From Janibacter sp. A1S7 (GTDB lineage Bacteria > Actinomycetota > Actinomycetes > Actinomycetales > Dermatophilaceae): a stretch of 64,000 bases of DNA. This document shows positions 34,196-43,600 of the stretch, one piece after another; the first letter of the stretch is position 1, and the number at the start of each line of letters is the position of its first letter. A program made the translations under genes and the position numbers. The stretch spans positions 1,550,001 to 1,614,000 of the forward strand of contig NZ_CP144913.1 of the NCBI RefSeq assembly GCF_037198315.1, written 5' to 3'. The notes under the pieces were generated by a model. The model searched no databases and was not told the origin of the DNA. It saw nothing but the letters and a program-made list of their open reading frames with translations.

Positions 34196-34690
34196 GGTCT
34201 GATGATCTGCAAGCTGATGTGGCTGATGTCGAAGCGGCATGACTTGGAGATCACCGACGATCATCTCGAGGCCGTCGTGCACCTGCTGACCAGCTTCTTC
34301 GTCCGTCGCAACCTGACCGGGTATCCGCCCACGTACGCGCTGGCGAAGTTGTTCATGACCACGATCGACGCCGTGGGCGACGCGCGCGGCGACGAGGTCC
34401 CCGCCGTCGTTGGCGAACGCCTCAACGCCGTCTCGGCTACCGACGAGGAGTTCCGGGCGCGCCTGGCGGGACGGATCTACGAGGAGAACACCGACGTTGC
34501 CAGGCTCGTCCTGGCGACGCTGGCCGAGAACGCCATGACCAAGGAGACCGAGGTGGACCTGTGGCGTCAGGAGAAGAACCACTTCGTCTGGACGATCGAG
34601 CACATCCTCCCTCAGGGCGACCTTCGGCTCTCCCGGCATGAATGTGGGTGGGTTCGGCCGTTGAGGTCGCGGGAGGGCTTGTGTGGGTGA
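34196..34690 (+). pseudogene. Fragment of a DUF262/DUF1524 (GmrSD-type) nuclease
   Basis: The frame holds LTSFFVRRNLTGYPPTYALA, then LWRQEKNHFVWTIEHILPQG. The His-x2-Pro core (EHILPQG) belongs to the DUF1524 HNH-like domain of type IV GmrSD restriction enzymes. The DUF262 NTPase part upstream and everything after PQG at about 34621 are missing. The replaced 3' sequence leads into the insertion-sequence nest. Confidence 0.65.
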
Positions 34691-34918
34691 GGGATCGGGC
34701 ATCTGGGGGCCCTCGTTCAGGTGCGCACGGGGCGTGGGGCGGTTCAGCCCGGATCCACCGATAAGGCGCCAGTGATGTAGGGAGTTGTGCGGGTCGGAAC
34801 AGGCGAATGCCCCTCTCGGCGAGGAGAATTGGGACTGTCAAAGGCTCCAGTTCACCAAGCCAAGAAGGGGCATCCGGTAGATGCGATCCTCTCACCTGAC
34901 TCGTGCCACCGGGGTGTG
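34691..34918. other. Non-coding insertion-sequence margin
   Basis: No gene is visible. ATGCCCCT (34807-34814) and AGGGGCAT (near 34863-34870) form an inverted pair about 50 bases apart. A short plus-strand frame MRSSHLTRAT (from 34880) resembles the start of IS1380-type transposases and ends where the IS1634 element begins. It is probably debris of an element interrupted by IS1634. Confidence 0.35.
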
Positions 34919-35953
34919 TCACTGAGGGGTGAGGTCGAGGGCCTCGAGAATCGATCGTGCTGCCGGGGTGAGGCGGTCTTCGGCGAGGTGCTCGTGGCCG
35001 GCGATGCGCACGCGGATCTGTTGGATCGGTCGTAGCGTGTGGACGATCTTCTTGATGCTCATCCCGGTCTCGTCCTGGAGGTAGCGGGCGATGGCGAGGG
35101 CGGCGAAGACGATGGTCAGGTGGGCTTCGATGGCCTCGCGGGTGTGGTGAAAGATCGGGCGGGCGCGTAGGTCGCTCTTGCTCATCCGGAACGAGGCCTC
35201 GACCTGCCAGAGCGCGTGGTAGCTGGCGATGACCTCGCCCGCGGGCATCAGGTCGACGGGGATGTTGGTGACGTACCCCTTCAGCCCGACCAGCCGGAAC
35301 GCACGGTGCAGGGACGCCTCGTCCAGCACGCGGTTACCGCCGGTGGTCTTGACGAAGCGTGGTGCGCGGGAGGCCTTCTCGCCGGCGATGACGGCCTTGG
35401 CGCGGTTCTCCTGCAGCGTCAACGTCTTCCTGTCCCGCACCGCACGCTTGCGCGAGTAGGCCCACACCGCCCGCCACGACGCCGGGAACGTCGCTGGGTC
35501 CCAGATGGGTTCGGCGCGCTTGGCCGCGTCGTTCTCCGCGCGAGCAGCGCTCGTGGCCTTCTTGGGGGTGATGGTGTCGATGACCTGCCCATCGGCGAAT
35601 GCGTCGCCGTGCCAGCGGAAGTGGGAGGCCAGATCACCCGGAGCCTTGACCGCTCGGGAGCCGACGATGAACCGCAGACCGGCCTCGTCCAGCGCGCTCA
35701 GGTTCGAGGTCGAGAGCATCCCGGCGTCGGCGACGACGACCATGTCGCTCAGCCCGTGCCGGGCCTGGAACTGCTGGACGATCGGGATGATCGTGCTCGT
35801 TTCGGCCTTGTTGCCCTCGTAGCAGCCGATCTCCAGGGGGAACCCGTTGCGGTCGACGAGTAGCCCGACCACGACCTGGGGGTCGACCCGGCGCTCCTTG
35901 CTGAAGCCCACGCGTCGCAGCTCGTCCTCGTGCTCGGCCTCGAAGTAGAGCGT
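34919..35953 (-). CDS. IS1634-family transposase, exon 2 (C-terminal)
   Basis: From the intron 3' junction at 35953 the frame reads TLYFEAEHEDELRRVGFSKE, then VVVGLLVDRNGFPLEIGCYE and DMVVVADAGMLSTSNL, which is the second-Asp region. It ends with WQVEASFRMSKSDLRARPIF, the Glu region of the DDE site. This gives 344 residues plus stop. Joined to exon 1 it forms a continuous 524-residue transposase of normal family length with no stop, so the intron is phase-neutral and the element may be active. Confidence 0.85.
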   Translation of the reverse strand, partial: TLYFEAEHEDELRRVGFSKERRVDPQVVVGLLVDRNGFPLEIGCYEGNKAETSTIIPIVQQFQARHGLSDMVVVADAGMLSTSNLSALDEAGLRFIVGSRAVKAPGDLASHFRWHGDAFADGQVIDTITPKKATSAARAENDAAKRAEPIWDPATFPASWRAVWAYSRKRAVRDRKTLTLQENRAKAVIAGEKASRAPRFVKTTGGNRVLDEASLHRAFRLVGLKGYVTNIPVDLMPAGEVIASYHALWQVEASFRMSKSDLRARPIFHHTREAIEAHLTIVFAALAIARYLQDETGMSIKKIVHTLRPIQQIRVRIAGHEHLAEDRLTPAARSILEALDLTPQ

Positions 35954-36016
35954 GTTGGGTCGGTCCGGGGCGCGGTGGCGGCATTGCTGCTGCCCCGTTT
36001 CCCCGGACCGCCCGCC

Positions 36017-36050
36017 GAACCCGCCGTGCGCCTTTCAACGCAACGGGCTC
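36017..36050 (-). ncRNA. Group II intron domain V
   Basis: On the minus strand the 34 bases begin GAGCCCGTTGCGTTGAAAGG and end GCACGGCGGGTTC. They fold into the short hairpin with GAAA-type loop and the catalytic AGC near its base. It lies 18 bases after the reverse transcriptase stop. Confidence 0.85.
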
Positions 36051-36067
36051 TCCACGAGGTGATGCCG

Positions 36068-37528
36068 TCAGGCGGCCGTGGCCGGGTCGTAGGGACTGGG
36101 GATCCGATTCCCGCGGTACCGATAGCGTCGAACCCGCACTTTCGTGGGGTCGAAGACGGCCACGTCCGTAGTCGCGATGGGTTTCCAACTGCCGTCTGGG
36201 CGGCGGAGCCATCGTTTGACCTTGGACCAGTTCCAGCGGCGCTGCTCGCGCTGCCACGCGACAAAGCGTCTCCAGGTGAAGTACCGAAGGAAACTGAATC
36301 GTCGCCCGGCGATGGCGTGGCGGAAGTAGGACGTCCACCCGCGCAGCGCCGCGTTGACCTCAATGATCACGTCCATCATGGGCCGTGGTGACCGGCGAGG
36401 GGTCAGAGCGCGGATGGTCTGTTTGATCCTCGCGAACGCTTTGTTGCTGATGAAGACCATGCAGCACCACTTGCCGCCTCCTCTGCGTTTCCTCCACTGG
36501 ATGTGGAAGCCGAGGAAGTCGATCCCTTCGCGTAGGTGCGTGACGCGGGTCTTGGCCTCGGAAAGCCGCAGCCCGATCCCGGCCAGCACCTCGGCGGCCT
36601 GTTCTTTCAGGGCCAGCGCGTCATCCTTGCTGCCGTTGGTCATGATGACGAAGTCGTCCGCGTAGCGCACGATCCGCCAGTTGCCCAACCCGTGGTAACG
36701 ACGTTTGGCGCGTTCAGCCTGGCTTGACTGGTCACCACCTGGCTTCCACGGGGCCATGATCGCCTCGTCCAGCACGGACAAGGCGATGTTGGCCAACAGC
36801 GGCGAGATGATCCCGCCTTGTGGGGTTCCCTCACTGGTCGCGGCCTGCAGACCGAGCTCATCAAGAACTCCGGCCTTGAGGAACGCGCGGACCAGTGCCA
36901 CGGTCTTCTTGTCCTTGATCCGTTCCCGCACCAAACCCAGCAGGGCAGTGTGGTCGATGTGGTCGAAACATCCTTCGATGTCTGCGTCCAGCACCCACCG
37001 GTACCCGCTGGTGGCGTAGTGGTGGATCTCGGCGACCGCGTCATGGGCGCGCCGCTTGGGCCGGAACCCGTAGGAGACCGGCTGGAAGTCGGCCTCGAAG
37101 ATCGGTTCCAGCACCATCCTCAACGACTGCTGCACGACCCGGTCGGTCACGGTCGGGATCCCCAACGGGCGCGACTTGCCGCCCGGCTTGGGAAGGAGCA
37201 CCCGCCGCACCGGCGAGGGCCGATACGTGCCGTCCTTCAGGCTCGCGGCGATCCCATTCAGGAAATCCCCGATCTCACCCCGCTGGGCGATCTGACGCAC
37301 GGTCACGCCGTCGACCCCCGCGGTGCGAGCCCCCTTGTTTCGTGCCACGTGCTGCCAGGCCACCCGCAGGTAGTCCGGGTGTGACACGAGGTTGAACAAG
37401 TCCCCGAACCGCTGATCGCGGTCGGTCTTGGCCCACCGGTGATACTTGATCTGCGTCCGCGCTACCCGCTCCCTGACTTGCTCCATCAAGGCTCGAGCGT
37501 CGGAGTTCACCAACGCCTCTTGCGCCAT
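36068..37528 (-). CDS. ltrA: Group II intron reverse transcriptase/maturase
   Basis: A 486-residue intron-encoded protein needed for splicing and retrohoming. The reverse transcriptase core shows ARNKGARTAGVDGVTV, SEGTPQGGIISPLLANIALS and the catalytic YADD in IVRYADDFVIM. The maturase (X) domain with GIIM follows, including YFRHAIAGRRFSFLRYFTWR. The protein ends after RYRYRGNRIPSPYDP with no HNH endonuclease, so target priming would use nascent strands. ATG 37528 follows a strong GGAGG at good distance. Longer reading upstream lies in intron domain I. Confidence 0.92.
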   Translation of the reverse strand: MAQEALVNSDARALMEQVRERVARTQIKYHRWAKTDRDQRFGDLFNLVSHPDYLRVAWQHVARNKGARTAGVDGVTVRQIAQRGEIGDFLNGIAASLKDGTYRPSPVRRVLLPKPGGKSRPLGIPTVTDRVVQQSLRMVLEPIFEADFQPVSYGFRPKRRAHDAVAEIHHYATSGYRWVLDADIEGCFDHIDHTALLGLVRERIKDKKTVALVRAFLKAGVLDELGLQAATSEGTPQGGIISPLLANIALSVLDEAIMAPWKPGGDQSSQAERAKRRYHGLGNWRIVRYADDFVIMTNGSKDDALALKEQAAEVLAGIGLRLSEAKTRVTHLREGIDFLGFHIQWRKRRGGGKWCCMVFISNKAFARIKQTIRALTPRRSPRPMMDVIIEVNAALRGWTSYFRHAIAGRRFSFLRYFTWRRFVAWQREQRRWNWSKVKRWLRRPDGSWKPIATTDVAVFDPTKVRVRRYRYRGNRIPSPYDPATAA

Positions 37529-38127
37529 CGCAGTACCTCCTATCCATCCTCGCTGCCGCCCTTCCCGATGTGTCCGGCTTTCCCGGACTCGCAGTACTAC
37601 GGCGGCTCCGCCAGCCCCCGGGCCGATCGGCAGGCGACGCACCCAGCCACACCGACCCGCGCTGGCTGTACAGGCTCGGCGGGCAGGCCCCGGGGACCTT
37701 CCCGTGTTCACTTGCTGTCCGCTGACCGAAGGAGGCACCCGGCTATCTGCCTGCGGCACTCGTCGGCGACTACTCCGTAGTCCTTCACCGCCGACCCGAC
37801 CCGGGACATGTAACTCGTGCCCCGGGCGGTCCACCGCCCATCACTCCGGCAGGTGGCTGGCCGCGCCCGCCCCATATCCACTGGGTTTGAGGCGGTAGTA
37901 CGTCAAGACAGGTGATGACACCGGTTCCTCGCGTATACCTCTTCGGCTTGCTCGCCGCGCCCACGCCATCCAACGGTGCTGACGCGACACGGCTTTGTCG
38001 GGGCTGCTCCCGCCCTCCCGCACGTCCCTGCGATCAGGCTGCCCCCAGCTACGGACTCCCTGCTACGGCAGGGAATCAGGCAAAGGTCTCTCACCTCCAC
38101 TCGAACAACAAGCGCCTCACGGCGCAC

Positions 38128-38667
38128 CGTCACGTCGTAGAGGCACAGCGACACATCTCCGCTGGTGGCGGCGTGGGTGAAGCACGCGGCCGCCACCTGG
38201 TCGCGATAGTCGCGTTCCTGCGCCCGCGCCAAGGAGCGGAACATGGTGCGCAGCGACGCATGTTCGACCCCGACCTCGTCCAGCACCCGCTGCGAGTCCG
38301 CCTTCGAGGTGGGCTCGATGATCCGGGCCAGCACCAGCTCCTTGAACGCGTCATCGGCCACGACGTCGAACCCGAGCCGGTCGTACACGCTCGACAGCAC
38401 CCGCCACAGCAGCGCGGACCGCTTGCCCGTGATCACCCCGGGCCGCTCGGGGACACCCTCATCGTCGCCGGTGGCGCCGACCTCGAGGTCGAGGACCTGT
38501 TGTCCGGGTTGTAGTCGTCGGCGCGCTTGGGCCATCAGCACCGCAAGCTCGGCTTCCCCGCGGGCAGTACCGACATGCTCAAGGACCACGTCCCGCCCGG
38601 CGCGGCGCTCCGCGATCTGCACTTTCGTGCTCCCCGACCGCCCCGGCGACTTCCGCACGAACACCAC
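38128..38667 (-). CDS. IS1634-family transposase, exon 1 (N-terminal)
   Basis: The frame from 38667 begins MVFVRKSPGRSGSTKVQIAE. It continues through VYDRLGFDVVADDAFKELVL and ARIIEPTSKADSQRVLDEVG to SLCLYDVT at the intron junction. This gives 180 residues, exactly in phase with exon 2. The last Asp is the first catalytic Asp of the DDE triad, so the intron sits two codons from an essential residue, in a highly conserved target. Confidence 0.85.
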
Positions 38668-38763
38668 AAGGCCCGAGCCTACCCAGCCCGGGGTGTGTCA
38701 CTCAGCCCAACGACACCCCGAGAAATGGCCGAAAAGTCCACCTAGATCGCAAAGGAAACATCA

Positions 38764-40179
38764 AGTGGCACGAGTCAGGTCTCACAACCTCTCAGCTGTC
38801 TTCGATGACCCGAACCTCGTCTCGTGCGCCGGGCTGGCCCCAGCCATGGCACTGGCCCAGCGCGCGAGCCTGGCCGGCCTGGTCGGCCAGCACCTGAGCT
38901 TGAACACGCCCGGCAGCGCCAACGCGCACCTGAAGGTTCCCGCTCTGGTGGCGGGGATGGTCGCCGGTGCCGACTCCATCGATGACATGGACCTGCTGCG
39001 CCATGGAGGGATGGGCCGCCTGTTCACCGGGGTGCGCGCCCCGTCCACGCTGGGCACCTTTTTGCGGACCTTCTCCTTCGGGCACGTGCGGCAGCTGGAC
39101 GCGATCGCCTCCCGGTTCCTGACCGGCCTGACACGCCACGCGCCGGTCCTGGCCGGCGCCGACCAGCTGGCCTACCTCGATGTCGACGCTCCCCCAAGCA
39201 CTTCGTGCAGGGCGGTACCCCCACGATCAAGGCCACCCACGGGTACGCCAAGCAAGGCGTGGGGTACGGGTACAACCGCGTGAAGGGACTCAACGCGTTG
39301 ATCGCCACGCTCTCTACCCCGGCCGCGGCGCCGATGACCGTGGGTACCCGGCTGCGGCGAGGCAACACCAACTCCGCCCGCGGCGCGGGCAAGTTCCTCG
39401 CCGACGCCCTGTCCACCAGCCGCTCCGCCGGGGCCACCGGCACGCTGATCGTGCGCGCCGACAGCGCCTACTACGGCCACGACGTGCCCGCCACAGCCGG
39501 CCGCGCCGGCGCCCGGTTCAGCGTCACCGCCCGAATGAATCCCACTGTGTCCGCGGCGATCTCGGCGATCCCCGCCTCGGCGTGGGCCCCGATCCGCTAC
39601 CCCCACGCGATCTGGGACGAGGAGGAAGGCCGACTGATCTCTGACGCGGAGGTTGCCGAGGTCCCTTTCACCGCGTTCACCTCCCGCCGCAAGAGCGAGC
39701 ACATCACCGCGCGGCTGATCGTGCGCCGGGTCAAGCGACTCAACCCCGTCAGCGTGCCTGCGGGCCAAGGCGAGCTGTTTGCCACCTATCGACACCACGG
39801 CGTGTTCGCCGACTCCCCGCTGATGCTCCAGGCGGAAGCCGCGCACCGTGCCCACGCCATCATCGAGCAGGTCCACGCCGACCTGCGCTCCGGCCCGCTG
39901 GCCCACGCGCCGTCGGGGTCGTTCGCGGCCAACAGTGCCTGGCTGGTGCTGGCCGCGATCGCGTTCAACCTCACCCGCGCCGCCGGCGCCCTGGCCTCGC
40001 TCTTCCACGCGAAGGCGACCACCGCCACCATCCGCGACCAGCTGATCGGCGTCCCGGCCCGGATGGCGCGCTCCGCCCGCCGCCTACGCATGCACCTGCC
40101 CAAGGACTGGCCCTGGCAGGACGCCTGGGAAGCGCTGTTCGCCGCCACCAGCGCGCCACCAGGATCGGCGAGGACCTGA
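38764..40179 (+). pseudogene. IS1380-family transposase with one frameshift
   Basis: GTG 38764 opens MARVRSHNLSAVFDDPNLVS, then RLFTGVRAPSTLGTFLRTFS and QLAYLDVD, the first catalytic Asp. Next, near 39186-39196 in a CCCCC run, the frame is lost, and the homology continues in the next frame with KHFVQGGTPTIKATHGYAKQ. Further blocks are GLNALIATLSTPAAAPMTVG, LIVRADSAYYGHDV (second Asp) and SGSFAANSAWLVLAAIAFNL. Apart from that single shift the protein is complete at about 470 residues. A shift at a short C run could be a sequencing error or a recent mutation. Confidence 0.82.
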
Positions 40180-40322
40180 CCACCAGCCTCCACCAGGGGC
40201 ACGACCAAGGACCTGCAAGTGGAAGGGCCGGGCAGACCGGCGGCTACCCCACGCCCGATTCCACGACCACCCGAGAACCGCGACTCACATAGCCGCAAAG
40301 AACCGGGACGGTGGATTCGGGT

Positions 40323-40580
40323 TCAGTGGGCGGCGGCTTGGGCGCGCACCCACGCCGCGGGTGGCGCGGCCAGCGGGCCGGCGGGCCGGCGGTCGTTCGG
40401 AATCCCTGCAGCATGTAGTCGCCGAACCAGCGCCAGGCCTCCAGGGCGAAAGGGGCGCGTTCCGCGGACCAGGCCGGCGTTTGCGTGCTGGAGCATGAGC
40501 AGGTCGCTGTGGTCAAAGTCGGGCCGGATGGCTCCGGTGTCTCGTGCCCGGTGGACCCCCGGGCTCGGGGTCACTGCGGA
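40323..40580 (-). pseudogene. TetR-family regulator, C-terminal fragment
   Basis: The reading DTGAIRPDFDHSDLLMLQHA NAGLV passes in the next frame to ALEAWRWFGDYMLQGFRTT. This is the ligand-domain end of a TetR repressor, broken near 40455. The DNA-binding domain is absent. The fragment lies between the IS1380 element and the relaxase gene. Confidence 0.55.
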
Positions 40581-40651
40581 CCCTCGCCGCGCCACCCTCG
40601 CCGTCGGGCGAAGGGGCCAAGGGGCCAAACGGGCCCGGCGGTCGCTGATGC

Positions 40652-43600
40652 CTACCGTCGAGGCGCTGAGGACGGCGCGGGCCGAGAGGTCGGGTTGCGA
40701 CGCTCATGCTGTGCACCCGAGGCAACCTCGCGGTCTCTGGGTTCCGGTGGTGAGGGAGCGTCGGCCGGGATCGTGGCGGCGAGCCGGTAACGAAGGTCCT
40801 GTGCAGGCCGGTCGCCCAACGGCTGGTCGGCCACCAGTTGGCTGGCGATCGTGGTGATGTCGTGGCCGTCGACGTCGGCCTGGTGGATCATCGCGGCCAG
40901 TGCCGGCCAGTCCCCTTGGGCAGTCAGACGCGGGTCGAGCTCCTGGGCAAGGCCGGCCCACTGGTGGGCAGGTGGGGCCGCGTCGCTGCCCTCCATGCGG
41001 GCCCGCACGTCCCGGACCCCGTCGAGTTGTTCCTGAGCCACCTTGCGGGGGTCGCAGTTCCAAGCCAGCGCCTCCTTGGCCAGAGCCCCCCGCAGGGCGG
41101 GTTCTGCCAGTGCCAGCCGGTCGGAGATGAGGCGGGCCGAGGTGTCCCAGGCTGATGGGGAGTGCGCGGCCGCCACGCGCACGGCCTGGTCCATGGCTGC
41201 CGGTCCGGTCAGGTTCGTCAGTCTTTCCTCGAGCAGCACTTCGGCCAGGGGGTGAGCGCTCTCCAGGGTGGCCATGAGCGCGGTCTCGCCGCGGCGGGCT
41301 AGAACGTCGGCCGGATCTGAGCCTTCAGGGAACCGGGCCACGTCCGGAGAGAGGTTGTGCTGCGCCAGCAGCCAGAAGTCTCGCTCGGCCGCGACGCGGC
41401 CAGCTAGGTCGCCATCGGTGGCCACGATCGGCGTCTGACCAAGTGCCGCGAGCTGCGTGGCCTGCTCTTCGGTCAGGGAGGTGCCCAGTGGGGCCACGCC
41501 GACATGGGTGCCGCCGCTGGCTAGGGTGACGGCGATGGCGTCCATGGGGCCCTCTACCAGCACCGGTGTCGCTCCGGATCCGCTGAGCCGTGGGTGAAGG
41601 CCGTAGAGCTGGGCTCCTTTGTGGAACAGGGGAGTGTCCGCCGTGTTGAGGTACTTCGGCCCTGCCTTGTCTTCCTCGGCCAGCGAGGGGTGGCGGCGCC
41701 CGACGAAGCCGAGGACCTCGCCCCGGTCGGTGATGGGGAGGATCGCGCGATCACGGAAGCGGTCGATGAGTCGGCCGGTACTGGCTACGGTGGCGACACC
41801 CGTTGCGGTCATCTCCTGGTCGGAGATGCCGTGGGAACGCAGATGGTCCACGAGATTCGTCCACCCGGCCAGTGCGTAACCGGGAGCCACCTCGAGGTCG
41901 CCGGCCAGGTCGACACCGAAGCGGTCCGTGAGGTAGTCGTGTGCCCAGCTGCCGGCGAAGTGGTCCTCGAAGTACGCGCGAGTGAGGGCATTGATCTGCA
42001 GCATCCGCTCCGGCGAGGCAGGGCAGTCGTCCCACTCGACCGAGCGCTTGACCATGGCCTCGATGTCCGTGTCGTTGGGCCCGAGGGGGCCCATCACTTC
42101 CCGGTGCATCGCGGCCATCTGCAGACCCGTCTCGATGTCGAGCACATCGGCGGACGGTGAGGTTTCCGGCACCCCCGCGGGGCCATTGCCCTCTCCCTCG
42201 CCCCGCGCGGGCCCGTACCGCCACTCGTGCTGCGTCGGTGCATCAGCAGGGGGAGTGGTCCCGTGCCAGAGGTCCTCTGGCGGCTCGTCCTCAGGATGGG
42301 GCGGGCTCTCCTCGTCGGGGTGGGGTGGCGGGTCGGCAAGCACGGCCAGACGCCAGATCATGGCCATCGACTCATCGAGGTCCGCATCCGGCCGGGCCGC
42401 GGTGGCCATGACGTCCGGCAACGGCATCCCCCGCTCGCGACTGTGCTCGACGGCGGTGACGAGAGAGGGCCAGGAGCTGCTCGCCTGCATCGCGTTGGCG
42501 CGTTCCGCGCCGACCATGTCAGTCAAGCTCGGGAGCCATTTGGGCGCTAGCGCATCGGAGACCGGGGCCTCGTCGACGGCGGAGTCGGAGGTGTGGCGGC
42601 TCAGGCGCCACCACATCGCTCCCGCGGCGTGGTCGTCGGGCAGTTTCCCGATCGCCGCCGCACTGTGCACCAGGTCGCGAGTGGGCAGGCCCGCGCGGGA
42701 CATCGCGGCGACTCGCTCGGCGAGCAGCGGGAGGAACGGGTCCCGGGACATGTCGGGGGAGAACTGCTGAAGGAATCCACCCCACTCCTTCAGTGCGGGT
42801 TGCCGGTCCTTCGTGATGGCCGCGTTGAGGTGGCGCTGCCATGTGGCCTGCGCCTTCTGCATCGTCGGAGCCCCGGTGGGACGTCGATCCTTGCTGGGCA
42901 CCTGCATGGCGGCACGCCAGACCTGCACCTCACCCAGGACGTCATCGGCGGGTCGAGCAGTGCCCTGCCGAGCCCATTCGGGCGCCCTCGTCTGCGTGCG
43001 CGCGTTCTCGCGGACCTGATCGGCGAGGCTGCTGAGCAGTTCCGCCCTGGCCTCGAGGTATGGCCCCCAGGTGGGGTCCTGCTTGAGACTGTCGGGGACG
43101 GCCGGGACCCACGGCAACGGGCCGGTGCTCGCATTGCGCAAACCAGTGCCGTCCAGGCGCCAGTCAAGGACCGCTGCCGCGTCGTAGGCCGTGGTCAGGG
43201 CCCGGCCGGTGGCGGCGGTCTCCAGGCGCTTGATCGGGTCAGCGCCCTGCGCGTCGAGCAGGATCAGGTGCGCGCGCAGGGCCGGCCACGCCGGCTGATC
43301 AGTGATCCCTTCGACGATCCGTTCTGCATCGCCGTCGAGGGTTTGCACGCGTGGGCCCATGCGCTCTTCCGCGGCGACGTAGAGAGCGTCGATGTACCGG
43401 GTTGCGGCGTCTCCGAGTCGGGTCTCTGGCTGTGCGTCGAGGCGCGACTGCGTGGTCGCGGAGACGGGGGAGTCGTCGCGGGCGAGGATCCCTTCGAGGA
43501 TGTCGGTGGCGGTGGGGGCGACGATGTTGTCCGGCCGGATGACGTTGTGCTGGTCGCCGTCACCGACGACCTCGAGGTAGATCTCGTTGGACAGTCGTCC

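Larger units (their letters stand above)
35954..38127 (-). mobile_element. Group II intron inserted in the transposase gene
   Basis: The 2,174-nt intron starts with GTGCG at 38127, matching the GUGYG rule. It ends with AAC at 35954, matching the AY rule. Removing it joins GAC-GTG-ACG to ACG-CTC-TAC, restoring the conserved YDVTTLYFE block of the transposase. Domain V is visible at 36017-36050, and the reverse transcriptase is encoded inside the loop. After domain V a GC-rich stem (CCGGGG/CCCCGG) followed by CCGACCCAAC can serve as domain VI with a branch A. All required ribozyme landmarks I can check are present. Confidence 0.88.
34905..38725 (-). mobile_element. IS1634-type insertion sequence carrying a group II intron
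   Basis: The element consists of a transposase gene read leftward in two exons (38128-38667 and 34919-35953) with the intron between. Candidate ends contain CGGGGTGT in opposite orientation (about 34910 and about 38710-38720). AGTGACACACCCCGG occurs at both margins in the same direction. Exact boundaries and target duplication are not resolved. Confidence 0.65.

Noticed and set aside
39180..39200. Programmed frameshift in the IS1380 transposase
   Set aside because: IS1380 transposases are normally made from one frame. The short C run fits an ordinary mutation or sequencing error better.
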